From Acidobacteriaceae bacterium KBS 146 (GTDB taxonomy: Bacteria; Acidobacteriota; Terriglobia; Terriglobales; Acidobacteriaceae): a stretch of 64,000 bases of DNA. The stretch covers positions 4,932,385 to 4,996,384 of the forward strand of contig JHVA01000001.1 of the NCBI GenBank assembly GCA_000688615.1, given 5' to 3'. A model generated the notes under the pieces. It had not been told where the DNA came from, searched no databases, and saw only the letters and a list, made by a program, of their open reading frames with translations. Shown here piece by piece: positions 7,580 to 15,559 of the stretch; within the stretch, counting starts at the first letter, position 1; every line of letters starts with the position of its first letter. The position numbers and the translations under genes are program-made.

Positions 7580-9043
7580 TTAGTTCGCGGAGTTGGTGGC
7601 GGCATCCATGAAGGCGACATCGAGCGCCGTCCCCTGAACGGTGAACTGAGCGTTGTTGATCTCAGAGCCATCAGCAGTATTGAAGGCATGCACCTGACCG
7701 CCATAGGCCGTGTACATCTTGTTCTTGCCTTGTACCCAGCACAGACCCGTCAGATCGCCGTAGTAGTATTTGTTTTCGTTGGCGTTGGGGTAGGGGACGC
7801 TCGAGTTGGGATCGGCAGGATTGACGTCCGGGACCACCTTCGTGGTCTTTGCGCCGATGTCATAACGGGTCAGGCAGTTATAGTTCTGCTTCAGCTTCGC
7901 GCGCTCGCCGTTGGCGCAACTCTGCGATCCGATCCAGAGCGTATTGTCGTCTCCGAAGAGCATCTTTGTGTGGTAGCCATCGGAGATGGTGTACTGCCCG
8001 GTGATCTTGTTCGTACCAAGATCCATGGTCGACAGGAAGCCCGCAAACAACCCATCCGGTTGCAGCTGTTGCCCCGAAATATAAAGTGTAGTGCCATCGG
8101 CAAGGACGGCTGTCGCGCCGCCCGGCACGGGAACATTGCCTGTGACAGGCGATGGATAGGGTGTCGAAGTCGGGTAATTATCCACGCGCAGGGATCCCTG
8201 GGGCATCATCGTGATTCCCGCCGTGGTACCGCCGCACTCCGGACCGCAGTTCAAGACGTAGGCCGTTGTGCCATCCAGGGAGAAATACGCCCCGACAGGC
8301 CGATCGAGACTTGGGCTGCTCGCGCTATCGGGAACCGGAACGACGCACCAGACGGGAACGTTGAAAGGCTGACAGTCAATGGCTCCTGGAACCGCCGCCT
8401 GATTCTGATTGAGCCGCAGAAGACGGTACAGCGTATTCGAGTTCCGCACCATCGCCAGCACAACAGAGTCGCCCTGGTTGACGGCAACGCGATAAACGTT
8501 GGGGAGATTCAGATAGTAGGTCTGGCCGTTGGTATTGTCGATTACGGTCAGGACGCCCAGCGAGGACACTGCAGCGTAGACATGCTTGAAGTTAACCGGA
8601 ACTGCGATCGAGTCCGCTTTAGCTGGCAGCTTTCCTCCGGAGCCCGCGACGGCCTCTTTGCCGTAGTCAACCTGGGTAAGGGTTCCATCGGAGTTGGAAT
8701 AGACATAGCCAAGGACCTGCTCCGGGAAGTTGAAGATCATGTTCGGATAGCCGTTGGCGAAGCCGGAGATCGGAAAGGTCGAGTTCGGATTGAAGATGCT
8801 GTTGCGAATATCTCGCTGGGCATCCAGCATCTGCAAAGCGCCTTGAGCTCCATTCACCGTGATGCTGACCAGCACACGCGTGTTCAGCTTGCTGGGAGGG
8901 ACAGGGCGATTGGCGAAGGTATACTCCGGAAACTTGTAGTAACGCACGCCACAGGATGTGAGGCCGAGAGTGACGATGGCGATGACGAGGCCGCAGAAGA
9001 ACTGCGCGCAGAACGAATGGGAAAGGGGACTTCTATTCTTCAA
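7580..9043 (-). CDS. Beta-propeller lipoprotein, function unknown
   Basis: 487 residues from TTG at 9043, which has GGAG 9 nt upstream. A longer frame reaches 9112, but a -10-like TATACT (9108-9103) lies inside it, so the shorter start is preferred. The N-terminus is a lipoprotein signal with lipobox GLTSC. The rest is beta-rich with repeated blades (GVLTVIDNTNGQTYYL, GAYFSLDGTTAYVLNCG, LYISGQQLQPDGLFAG, GQVHAFNTADGSEI), typical of an NHL/YVTN-like propeller. Several cysteines (CQPF, CGPECGG, SCANGE) may form disulfides. It is probably exposed in the periplasm or on the outer membrane. No substrate can be inferred. Confidence 0.75.
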   Translation of the reverse strand: MKNRSPLSHSFCAQFFCGLVIAIVTLGLTSCGVRYYKFPEYTFANRPVPPSKLNTRVLVSITVNGAQGALQMLDAQRDIRNSIFNPNSTFPISGFANGYPNMIFNFPEQVLGYVYSNSDGTLTQVDYGKEAVAGSGGKLPAKADSIAVPVNFKHVYAAVSSLGVLTVIDNTNGQTYYLNLPNVYRVAVNQGDSVVLAMVRNSNTLYRLLRLNQNQAAVPGAIDCQPFNVPVWCVVPVPDSASSPSLDRPVGAYFSLDGTTAYVLNCGPECGGTTAGITMMPQGSLRVDNYPTSTPYPSPVTGNVPVPGGATAVLADGTTLYISGQQLQPDGLFAGFLSTMDLGTNKITGQYTISDGYHTKMLFGDDNTLWIGSQSCANGERAKLKQNYNCLTRYDIGAKTTKVVPDVNPADPNSSVPYPNANENKYYYGDLTGLCWVQGKNKMYTAYGGQVHAFNTADGSEINNAQFTVQGTALDVAFMDAATNSAN

Positions 9044-9196
9044 CGGTGATGGACTCCGAACTGCGCTACAAGCGTGGATTTGCGGCCACGACTCTAAGGC
9101 AAAGTATAACAAAGCGAAAGCGGTCTGGCGGTCAGAGGCGATTTGGAGCGGTCCGGGCTGGTGGCTTAAGATAGACAGAATAGGCCGGAGACAGGA

Positions 9197-11113
9197 ATGA
9201 ACGACAAGATGACGAGCGTAAGCAAGGGCTCGGATGCGGTAAAACGACTGTTTGGAAGTACGCCTGTGCTCTGCGATGGCGCCATGGGCACCATGCTTTA
9301 TGCCCGCGGCGTTTTCATCAATAAGTCATACGACGAGCTGAACCTCTCGCAGCCGGAGCTGGTCCGGGAGGTCCACCTTGAGTATCTGCAGGCTGGAGCC
9401 GAAGTAATCGAAACCAACACCTTCGGAGCCAACGCCTTCCGTCTGGAGCACTTCGGCCTGCGTGACAAGGTCCGGGAGATCAATCTTGCGGGCGTCAAGC
9501 TCGCGCGCGAGGCGGTCAATCAGATTCGTGACAAACAGGCGACTCAGGCCTTTGTCGCCGGTGCGATTGGGCCTCTCGGCGTAAGGCTGGAGCCGCTGGG
9601 GAAGACGGGCCTCGATGAGGCTCGAGAAGCCTTTGCCGAACAGATTGCAGCCCTGACTGAAGGAGGACCGGGGGTCGGTGTCGATCTGCTGTCTATCGAG
9701 ACAATGACCTCTCTCACTGAGGCGGAGCAGGCTGTCGCCGCTGCCCGTGCGGTTGCTCCGGAGATCCCGGTCATCGTCATGGTGACGGTCGATGAGGAGG
9801 GGAACTGTCTTGATGGAACCTCCGCCGAAGCCGCGGCAAGACGGCTGACCGCAACCGGGGCGGAAGCGATCGGCTGCAACTGCAGCGCAGGTCCAGCGAC
9901 GGTTCTCAGCGTCATTGAGCGGATGCGTCCTCTGACGGACCTTCCTCTCGCGGCGATGCCCAATGCAGGCATCCCTCGCGCCGTCGAAGGGCGAACGATC
10001 TACCTGACCTCGCCGGAGTACATGGCCAGCTTTACACGCAAGCTGGTGAAGGCAGGTGCTTCGCTTGTGGGTGGTTGTTGCGGCACGACTCCCAGCTATA
10101 CCCGCGCTATGCGCAGCGCGCTGCGCGCCCTCGACGCGATGGAGACGGGTGTAGAGGTGATGGCAAACCGTGCGGAGACGCAGGCTGCGCAGAAAGTTTC
10201 GCCTCCGCCGCTTGCCGAGCGATCGAAGATCGGCTCCATGATCGCTGCCGGCGAATTCGTCTCGATGGTGGAGATTGTTCCGCCGAAGGGAATCGACTGC
10301 TCGCGCGAGATCAACGGCGCATCGCAGCTGCACAAGCTGGGTGTCGACGCGATCAATGTGCCTGACTCGCCTCGCGCCAGCGCACGGATGAGCGCGCAGA
10401 GCCTGTGCGTTCAGATTCAGCAACAGGTCGGCATCGAGACGATCCTGCACTACACCTGCCGGGATCGCAACGTGCTCAGCATCCAGAGCGACCTGCTGGG
10501 AGCATCTTCCATCGGGCTGAAAAATATTCTGTGCCTGACGGGCGATCCGCCCAAGCTCGGAAATTACCCCGATGCAACCGCGGTCTTCGACGTCGATGCT
10601 ATCGGGCTGGTAAACATCGTCCGCAATCTCAACTGCGGTCTGGATATCGGTAAAAACTCCATCGGCGAATCGACCGGCTTTACCATCTCGGTCGCCGCTA
10701 ACCCTGGAGTGCCTGATATCGACCAGGAAGTTCGTCGGTTTGCTTACAAGGTCGAAGCAGGTGCCGAGTTTGCGATTACGCAGCCCGTCTTCGATCTGCG
10801 CGTGCTCGAAGAGTTTCTGAAGCGCATTGAAGGCTTCCGGATTCCTATCATCGCGGGCATCTGGCCGCTGACCAGTCTTCGCAATGCGGAGTTTATGAAG
10901 AACGATCTGCGCGTCAGCATGCCGGACGAGATTATGGCGCGTATGGCGAAGACTGGCTCGCCCGAGGCTGCGCGTGCAGAAGGGGTTCTCATCGCCCAGG
11001 AGATGTTGGCCGAAGCCCGGCCCATGGTGCAGGGCGTACAGGTCAGCGCGCCCTTCAGCAAGTACATGGCAGCAGCGCAGGTGCTTGGGCTGACGGAAGG
11101 CGTGGGTGTTTAG
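9197..11113 (+). CDS. Bifunctional homocysteine S-methyltransferase / methylenetetrahydrofolate reductase
   Basis: 638 residues. The N-terminal domain (about 10-310) is a zinc-dependent homocysteine S-methyltransferase: CDGAMGTMLYARG, IGCNCSAGP and the zinc-ligand VGGCCGTTPS. After a linker, residues about 345-630 form a MetF-like FAD-dependent 5,10-methylene-THF reductase (EIVPPKGIDCS, LCLTGDPPKLG, FAITQPVFDL, PIIAGIWPL). The same fusion is known as YitJ in Bacillus. It links one-carbon reduction to methionine formation without the B12-binding modules of MetH. ATG at 9197 with GGAGACAG upstream. It is joined to xseB with no gap. The methyl donor used by the N-terminal domain is not certain. 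Confidence 0.92.
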   Translation: MNDKMTSVSKGSDAVKRLFGSTPVLCDGAMGTMLYARGVFINKSYDELNLSQPELVREVHLEYLQAGAEVIETNTFGANAFRLEHFGLRDKVREINLAGVKLAREAVNQIRDKQATQAFVAGAIGPLGVRLEPLGKTGLDEAREAFAEQIAALTEGGPGVGVDLLSIETMTSLTEAEQAVAAARAVAPEIPVIVMVTVDEEGNCLDGTSAEAAARRLTATGAEAIGCNCSAGPATVLSVIERMRPLTDLPLAAMPNAGIPRAVEGRTIYLTSPEYMASFTRKLVKAGASLVGGCCGTTPSYTRAMRSALRALDAMETGVEVMANRAETQAAQKVSPPPLAERSKIGSMIAAGEFVSMVEIVPPKGIDCSREINGASQLHKLGVDAINVPDSPRASARMSAQSLCVQIQQQVGIETILHYTCRDRNVLSIQSDLLGASSIGLKNILCLTGDPPKLGNYPDATAVFDVDAIGLVNIVRNLNCGLDIGKNSIGESTGFTISVAANPGVPDIDQEVRRFAYKVEAGAEFAITQPVFDLRVLEEFLKRIEGFRIPIIAGIWPLTSLRNAEFMKNDLRVSMPDEIMARMAKTGSPEAARAEGVLIAQEMLAEARPMVQGVQVSAPFSKYMAAAQVLGLTEGVGV

Positions 11114-11362
11114 ATGGCGGACTTCGAGCGAAAGCTGACCGACCTGGAAGCCGTCGTTGAACGCCTGGAGCAGGGCGATCTGTCGCTCGAAGAGTCGGTG
11201 CGGCTGTTTGAGGAGGGGATGAAGCTGTCCGAGAGCTGCAAGCAGGAACTTGAGGCCGCCGAAGGAAGAATTCAGATCCTGATGAGCGAGGGCGGCGGCA
11301 AGATGAAGGCTCGCGATCTCGAGATTGAAAGCGACATCGAAGAGCCTGACGATATGGAATAG
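11114..11362 (+). CDS. xseB: Exodeoxyribonuclease VII small subunit
   Basis: 82 residues, normal for XseB. It starts immediately after the stop of the preceding gene (TAG-ATG), so translation is coupled. The family pattern is clear: FERKLTDLEAVVERLEQGDLSLEESVRLFEEGMKL is a coiled-coil helical hairpin. It binds the large subunit XseA to degrade single-stranded DNA. xseA is not in the window, and the partner gene here is a methionine/folate enzyme, so this is a relocated small subunit. Confidence 0.93.
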   Translation: MADFERKLTDLEAVVERLEQGDLSLEESVRLFEEGMKLSESCKQELEAAEGRIQILMSEGGGKMKARDLEIESDIEEPDDME

Positions 11363-11365
11363 GGC

Positions 11366-12382
11366 TTATTGCTTCTCTGGATCGCGAAGCCAGTAACTGG
11401 CTCGCGCTGAGACGATCAGCTCGGGATGGCCTGGTAGACGGACCTGAAGCGGATGAAGACCAGCTTCGGTCGAGGTGGGCGTAAAGCTCAAAGAATAGCG
11501 ATTGCGCATGTGGTCGCTGATGGTCGCCAGCCCGTCGTCGAGCTGATGCTGGTTCTCAAAGCTTGCGGCTTCTCCTCCCGAAAGCGACGCCATCTCCGCA
11601 GCAACGTTTTTGCTCATTGCGCCAAGGATCATCTTCAGAGGCTCGCCCAGTTCGAAGTACGCGGCATAGCTTCCGGTTGGGAGATTGATGGGGGGATGAC
11701 CGTGGCCGCCCTCCTTGAAGGAATCTTTCAGCTTTGTCATCTGCGGCGAGAAGGTGAGCGTGTAGATCGCGGTGTTGGTTTCGCCGGCGATCTGGAGAAT
11801 CTCTTTTGCTGTGGTCTTGCTTCCTGAGTCGGTCGGCTGAGAGACCAGAAGGATCGCGCGACGATTCGCAGGCGGCTGTTGGGCAAGCAAGGAGAGCGCA
11901 TACTTCAGGCTGTCCATGATGGCGGCTCCACTGTCGCCGGGATCCGGATGATCGATGGCGTCGGTCCACTGCGCGATATCGGAGGTAAAGGGGGACGCGG
12001 CTTCCGGCTTGCTGTCGAAGTTGATGATCGAGACCTGGTTGGGAGCCTCGCCGAGCATGTCGGCCAGCATGGTTTCCAGATTGCGATACTTCGCGAATTC
12101 CTGGATCGCCGCGCCGCCGGTCTGCATCAGGACGACGAGCGAGAGTGGCTGACGAGAGGCGTCCTCAAGGCTGATTTTTTGAGGGACGCCTTTGTCCGTC
12201 AGCAGGAAGTCGTTCGCCTGAAGCGAGTAGACGATCTGGTTCGACGTTGTCTGAACCAGTGTGGGAACGATGACCAGTCGTGTTGTGGTCTGGATGGTTT
12301 GGGTTGCAGGAGCGCTGTTTTGCGCAGGAAGGCTTGCAGCGATTGAAAGAAACAGTACGGTCGTGAGGGACCGGCACATCAT
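11366..12382 (-). CDS. Secreted VWFA-related protein (acidobacterial type)
   Basis: 338 residues with a signal peptide (LTTVLFLSIAASLPAQ). The layout matches the acidobacterial VWFA-related family: an N-terminal beta part (TTRLVIVPTLVQTTSNQIVYSLQANDFLLTDKG), a von Willebrand A-like domain (about 80-300) and a short C-terminal beta segment. The metal-site DxSxS sequence normally after strand 1 is replaced by VVLMQTGGAA, so MIDAS metal binding is probably lost. Many paralogues of this family occur per genome in the phylum; their roles are unknown. It overlaps no gene and ends 4 bp from the convergent xseB stop. Confidence 0.82.
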   Translation of the reverse strand: MMCRSLTTVLFLSIAASLPAQNSAPATQTIQTTTRLVIVPTLVQTTSNQIVYSLQANDFLLTDKGVPQKISLEDASRQPLSLVVLMQTGGAAIQEFAKYRNLETMLADMLGEAPNQVSIINFDSKPEAASPFTSDIAQWTDAIDHPDPGDSGAAIMDSLKYALSLLAQQPPANRRAILLVSQPTDSGSKTTAKEILQIAGETNTAIYTLTFSPQMTKLKDSFKEGGHGHPPINLPTGSYAAYFELGEPLKMILGAMSKNVAAEMASLSGGEAASFENQHQLDDGLATISDHMRNRYSLSFTPTSTEAGLHPLQVRLPGHPELIVSARASYWLRDPEKQ

Positions 12383-12406
12383 GCGGGTTATTGTATTGTT
12401 TTTTTG

Positions 12407-13408
12407 CTAGCGGTCGCGGCTGGTGACGAAGCCGGGAACCCAGAGCAGAGCGCGCTTGGCGTCAGAGAGTGGCAGGTCGGCGACGGATTGGCGGGCGGCT
12501 TCGGCGTAGGCGCAGGCGGTGTCCATCGCGTACTCGATGGAGCCGTGGCGGCGGAGGATCTCGAGGATCTGATTGTGGGAGACCTGGGCGAAGCTGCGAT
12601 CCGCGAGGACGGTGCGGATGGCTTCACGATCGGCTCCCGTGCCGCGCTCGAGGGCGTGGATGACGGCGAGCGTCGCTTTGCCTTCGCGCAGGTCGCTCGC
12701 GACCGGCTTGCCGAGAACTTCCTCTGCAGCGGTCAGGTCGAGGACGTCGTCGACGATTTGGAAGGCGAGGCCTAGATTGCGGCCGTATTCGCCGAGTTGT
12801 GCTTCGATCACATCGGGGTCGCCAAAGCTGTGCGGCGTGATGGCCGCGCCGAGCTGCATAGAGACCTTGAAGAGGCAGGCGGTCTTGCGGTAGATCAGGT
12901 CAAAGTACTCTTCCTCATTAATGAGGTGGCCGAGCTTTTCGATCTGGAGCAGCTCGCCTTCGACCATCTGCTGCGTGAGTGAGATCAGCAGGTCGAGGAC
13001 GTGAAAGTTTCGCTCTTCGAGGGCCGACGAGAAGGCCTGCATATAGAGCCAGTCGCCTGCGAGCACGCACTTGGAGTTTCCCCAGGTCGTGTTCGAGGAC
13101 GGGCGTCCGCGGCGGGTGTCGGCCTCGTCGATGATGTCGTCATGGACGAGCGTCGCGGTGTGGAGCATCTCAACGACAGCGCCGAGGCGGATGCGGCTGT
13201 GGCCGGTCGAGCCGAGCGATTTGGCGGCGAGCAACAGCAGCAACGGCCGGATGCGTTTGCCTCCGCCGGCGATGAGGTACTGGGCGATGTCGGTGATGAC
13301 GGCGACGTTGGAAGCAGATTGGCGGGAGAACTCCTGCTCGATGGCGGCAAGGTCTTCGCGGAGAAGCTCAAAGACTTCAGCGGCGGTCGCGATGGAGAGG
13401 GTGCTCAC
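12407..13408 (-). CDS. Long-chain polyprenyl diphosphate synthase
   Basis: 333 residues. It condenses isopentenyl diphosphate onto allylic diphosphates to make the side chain of menaquinone. Motifs are GGKRIRP (about 48-54), the first Asp-rich motif around LVHDDIIDEADTRRG (Asp90, Asp91, Asp94) and the second, QIVDDVLDL (about 219-227). The residue five before the first motif is small (Ala), which fits a long product (octaprenyl or similar) rather than FPP. A 15-bp perfect stem-loop lies 40 bp upstream of the start. The exact chain length cannot be told from sequence. Confidence 0.9.
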   Translation of the reverse strand: MSTLSIATAAEVFELLREDLAAIEQEFSRQSASNVAVITDIAQYLIAGGGKRIRPLLLLLAAKSLGSTGHSRIRLGAVVEMLHTATLVHDDIIDEADTRRGRPSSNTTWGNSKCVLAGDWLYMQAFSSALEERNFHVLDLLISLTQQMVEGELLQIEKLGHLINEEEYFDLIYRKTACLFKVSMQLGAAITPHSFGDPDVIEAQLGEYGRNLGLAFQIVDDVLDLTAAEEVLGKPVASDLREGKATLAVIHALERGTGADREAIRTVLADRSFAQVSHNQILEILRRHGSIEYAMDTACAYAEAARQSVADLPLSDAKRALLWVPGFVTSRDR

Positions 13409-13447
13409 TCAGGATTCAGAGTAACAGGATGTTTATCGAACGGTTGC

Positions 13448-13485
13448 CCCGGCTCGAAAATCGCACGGAAGATTTTCGAGCCGGG
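13448..13485. repeat. 15-bp perfect stem-loop upstream of the polyprenyl synthase
   Basis: The arms 13448-13462 and 13471-13485 are perfect inverted repeats around an 8-nt loop. It sits 40 bp before the minus-strand start codon at 13408 and has no T-run on either strand. It could be a transcribed leader structure, a protein site or a REP-like element. Confidence 0.6.
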
Positions 13486-13549
13486 TGGGGTTGCGATGGC
13501 ACCGTCGAAGGCCAGCCAGCGGGTGTTGGGTTATGCCGGCTTTGGGGTA

Positions 13550-13595
13550 CCGCGGATCCTTCGACTGCGGCTGCGCCTTCGCTCAGGATGACACC
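13550..13595. repeat. Dispersed REP-like element, copy a
   Basis: Shares the family ends: CGCGGATCCTTCGACTGCG on the left and CTTCGCTCAGGATGACAC on the right. It lies between yajQ and the polyprenyl synthase gene. Confidence 0.75.
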
Positions 13596-13679
13596 TCCCT
13601 CAAGGTGGGCACAGTGCTCAGGAGGGCCCCTTCATAAGATTCAAGGCGCCACCAGTGCGGAGTGATATCGCCGCTATCT

Positions 13680-14180
13680 TTAGTTGCTACGGTAGTTGGT
13701 GAACTGGAGCTCGACGCCGAAGTCACCGGCGCGAAGTTTGCCCATGATCTGCTGAAGAATGTCGCGGTCTTTGGAGACGACCCGGACAGTATCGCCCTGG
13801 ATGCTGGCCTGGGCCTTGAGCTTGGAGTCCTTGATGGTGGCGACGATCTTTTTGGCGCTGTCGGAGTTAATGCCCTGCTTGAGCTTGATCTTCTGGCGGA
13901 CGGAGGAGTTGGCGGCGGGCTCGATCTTCTCGTACTCGAGGTTTTTGAGTGAGATTCCGCGCTTGACGAGCTTCTGGGAGAGGATCTCTTTGACGGCCTC
14001 AAGCTTGTACTCGTCTTGCGAGGCGAGCTGGATGGTCTCTGTGCCTTCGAGCTCGATCTTTGACTTGGAGTCCTTCAGATCGAAGCGCGCGCCTACTTCT
14101 TTGGATGCCTGATCGATGGCGTTCTTGACCTCTTGAATCTCTACCTTGCTGACTACGTCGAAGCTGTTATCAGATGCCAT
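13680..14180 (-). CDS. YajQ-family nucleotide-binding protein
   Basis: 166 residues from ATG 14180, preceded by an AGAAGGA site. It begins MASDNSFDVVSKVEIQEV, the conserved YajQ/UPF0234 start. It carries the tandem RNP-like halves (NAIDQASKEVGARFDLKDSK; GINSDSAKKIVATIKDSKLK) and ends in DFGVELQFTNYR. Family members bind nucleotides, and one Xanthomonas member is a c-di-GMP effector. Since a diguanylate cyclase lies 7 kb away, a signalling role is possible but unproven. It is 37 bp behind tatD and probably in one transcript with it. Confidence 0.92.
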   Translation of the reverse strand: MASDNSFDVVSKVEIQEVKNAIDQASKEVGARFDLKDSKSKIELEGTETIQLASQDEYKLEAVKEILSQKLVKRGISLKNLEYEKIEPAANSSVRQKIKLKQGINSDSAKKIVATIKDSKLKAQASIQGDTVRVVSKDRDILQQIMGKLRAGDFGVELQFTNYRSN

Positions 14181-14217
14181 GTGTTTTTCCTTCTCTAGAT
14201 TTCCGGGTTCTATTATG

Positions 14218-15081
14218 TCAGGCTCGGCCATTTTCGCGAGTGGATGGGAAGAGGTGGTGGAAGTTTTCGGTCGTGAGGTCCGCCAACTCTTCCATTGAGA
14301 TGCCTCGCAATTCGGCGAGGGCTGCCGCCGTGTGGGCGACGAACGCAGGCTCGTTGCGCTGGCCTCGCAGCGGGATTGGGGCGAGGAAGGGGGCGTCGGT
14401 TTCGACCAGGATGCGGTCGCGGGGTGCGAAGGCCGCGGCATCCCGAATGCTTTGGGCTTTGGGGTAAGTCAGGTTTCCGGCGAAGGAGATGTAGAAGCCG
14501 AGGTCGAGGGCGCGGCGGGCGTCGTCGACGGAGCCGGAGAAGCAGTGCATGATGCCGGGCAGGCCGGAGGGGCGGAAGTGCTGTTCGATGAGGTTGTAGG
14601 TATCGGCTGCGGCGTCTGCAGGACCGTATTTCTCTTTCGCCTTGGGAGTGGCAAGCTCCGAGGTTCGACAGTGGATGATGATGGGCTTGCGGAGATCGGC
14701 GGCGATTTTCATCTGCTGGATGAAGGCATGCTGCTGGATGGGGATCTCTGGGTTATCGAGGTGATAGTAGTCCAGGCCAATCTCGCCGACGGCGATGCAG
14801 AGGGGTTGCCGGGCGAGGCGGGTGAGCTCGGCCAGGGCCTCAGGGTTAGCGTTATGGGCCTGCTCTGGGTGGATTCCGGCGCTGGCGAAGAGCTGCGGCA
14901 GATGGTCACCGGTCACGCTTTTGGCGAGGTCGAGCGCGAGATGCATCTGGAAGGGGTTTTCGCCGATGCCGATGGCGAGGATGGTGCGGACGCCGGCGTC
15001 CCAAGCGCGGCGGAGAACCTCGTCGCGGTCGGTCGGGTGCGTGGTGTAGAAGTCGAGATGTGCGTGGGAGTCGATGAGCAT
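14218..15081 (-). CDS. tatD: TatD-family metal-dependent hydrolase
   Basis: 287 residues from ATG 15081 (MLIDSHAHLDF); the open frame continues upstream but that part is not conserved-looking. Metal-ligand motifs: the HAH pair near the N-terminus, VGEIGLDYY, PIIIHCR, GIMHCFSG and VETDAPFLAP. These define the TatD/YcfH DNase amidohydrolase group, which acts as a 3'-5' deoxyribonuclease or aminoacyl deacylase in different members. It is followed by yajQ. About 480 bp of gene-free sequence lies upstream. Confidence 0.92.
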   Translation of the reverse strand: MLIDSHAHLDFYTTHPTDRDEVLRRAWDAGVRTILAIGIGENPFQMHLALDLAKSVTGDHLPQLFASAGIHPEQAHNANPEALAELTRLARQPLCIAVGEIGLDYYHLDNPEIPIQQHAFIQQMKIAADLRKPIIIHCRTSELATPKAKEKYGPADAAADTYNLIEQHFRPSGLPGIMHCFSGSVDDARRALDLGFYISFAGNLTYPKAQSIRDAAAFAPRDRILVETDAPFLAPIPLRGQRNEPAFVAHTAAALAELRGISMEELADLTTENFHHLFPSTRENGRA

Positions 15082-15559
15082 GCTGGTTTCGGTTGGGGGC
15101 AGGCCCCCGGGTGCTAATTTGCGCAAAGTCTTCGAAAGACGGAGCTTAGGTCCGGACTTCGGTTTTAATTTAGGCGAAAAGTCCCATATTTCTTCATCTT
15201 TTGCTGCAAAGTCTTCGAAATAGAAGACTTGGAGGTTCTTTTTTGTGGGTTGTTGCCTTCGCGAACCTCTCTCCATTCAGTTTACCGGACGTGGCGGTAG
15301 TAATCGGCACTGGTGATGTGATTGAGGGAGTTGGGGTTAGTGGGATTGTGGGCTTGACATGGTGTGGGACGCAACCGCAGATCCTTCGACTGCGCCCTTC
15401 GGGCTTCGCTCAGGATGACACGTGTGGTGGGGGGTGAGGGTGGGGAGGCTGCGGTTCGCGCTTTCGTGCGAATGCCCACCCGGTGGCCGCCGCGGCGGAG
15501 ACAGGTATCCGGGCGAATGGGCGCACATAAGGCTGCGGTGAATATGGTGTGCCGGATTT
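15082..15559. other. Gene-free stretch between tatD and the GH38 gene
   Basis: It contains a short inverted repeat AAGTCTTC/GAAGACTT near 15209-15231, a related AAAGTCTTCGAAA motif near 15126, and REP-like copy b (15374-15422). Open frames here have no family features. It probably holds the tatD leader and the 3' end of the mannosidase transcript. Confidence 0.5.
15374..15422. repeat. Dispersed REP-like element, copy b
   Basis: A full copy: left end ACCGCAGATCCTTCGACTGC, centre CCTTCGGG, right end GCTTCGCTCAGGATGACAC. Read on the minus strand it would encode the typical ILSEARRAQSKDLR peptide. Confidence 0.85.

Noticed and set aside
7688..9049. A 453-codon plus-strand open frame opposite the propeller lipoprotein
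   Set aside because: The minus-strand frame has a lipobox, propeller blades and a terminator; the plus-strand product is unlike any protein and has skewed composition.
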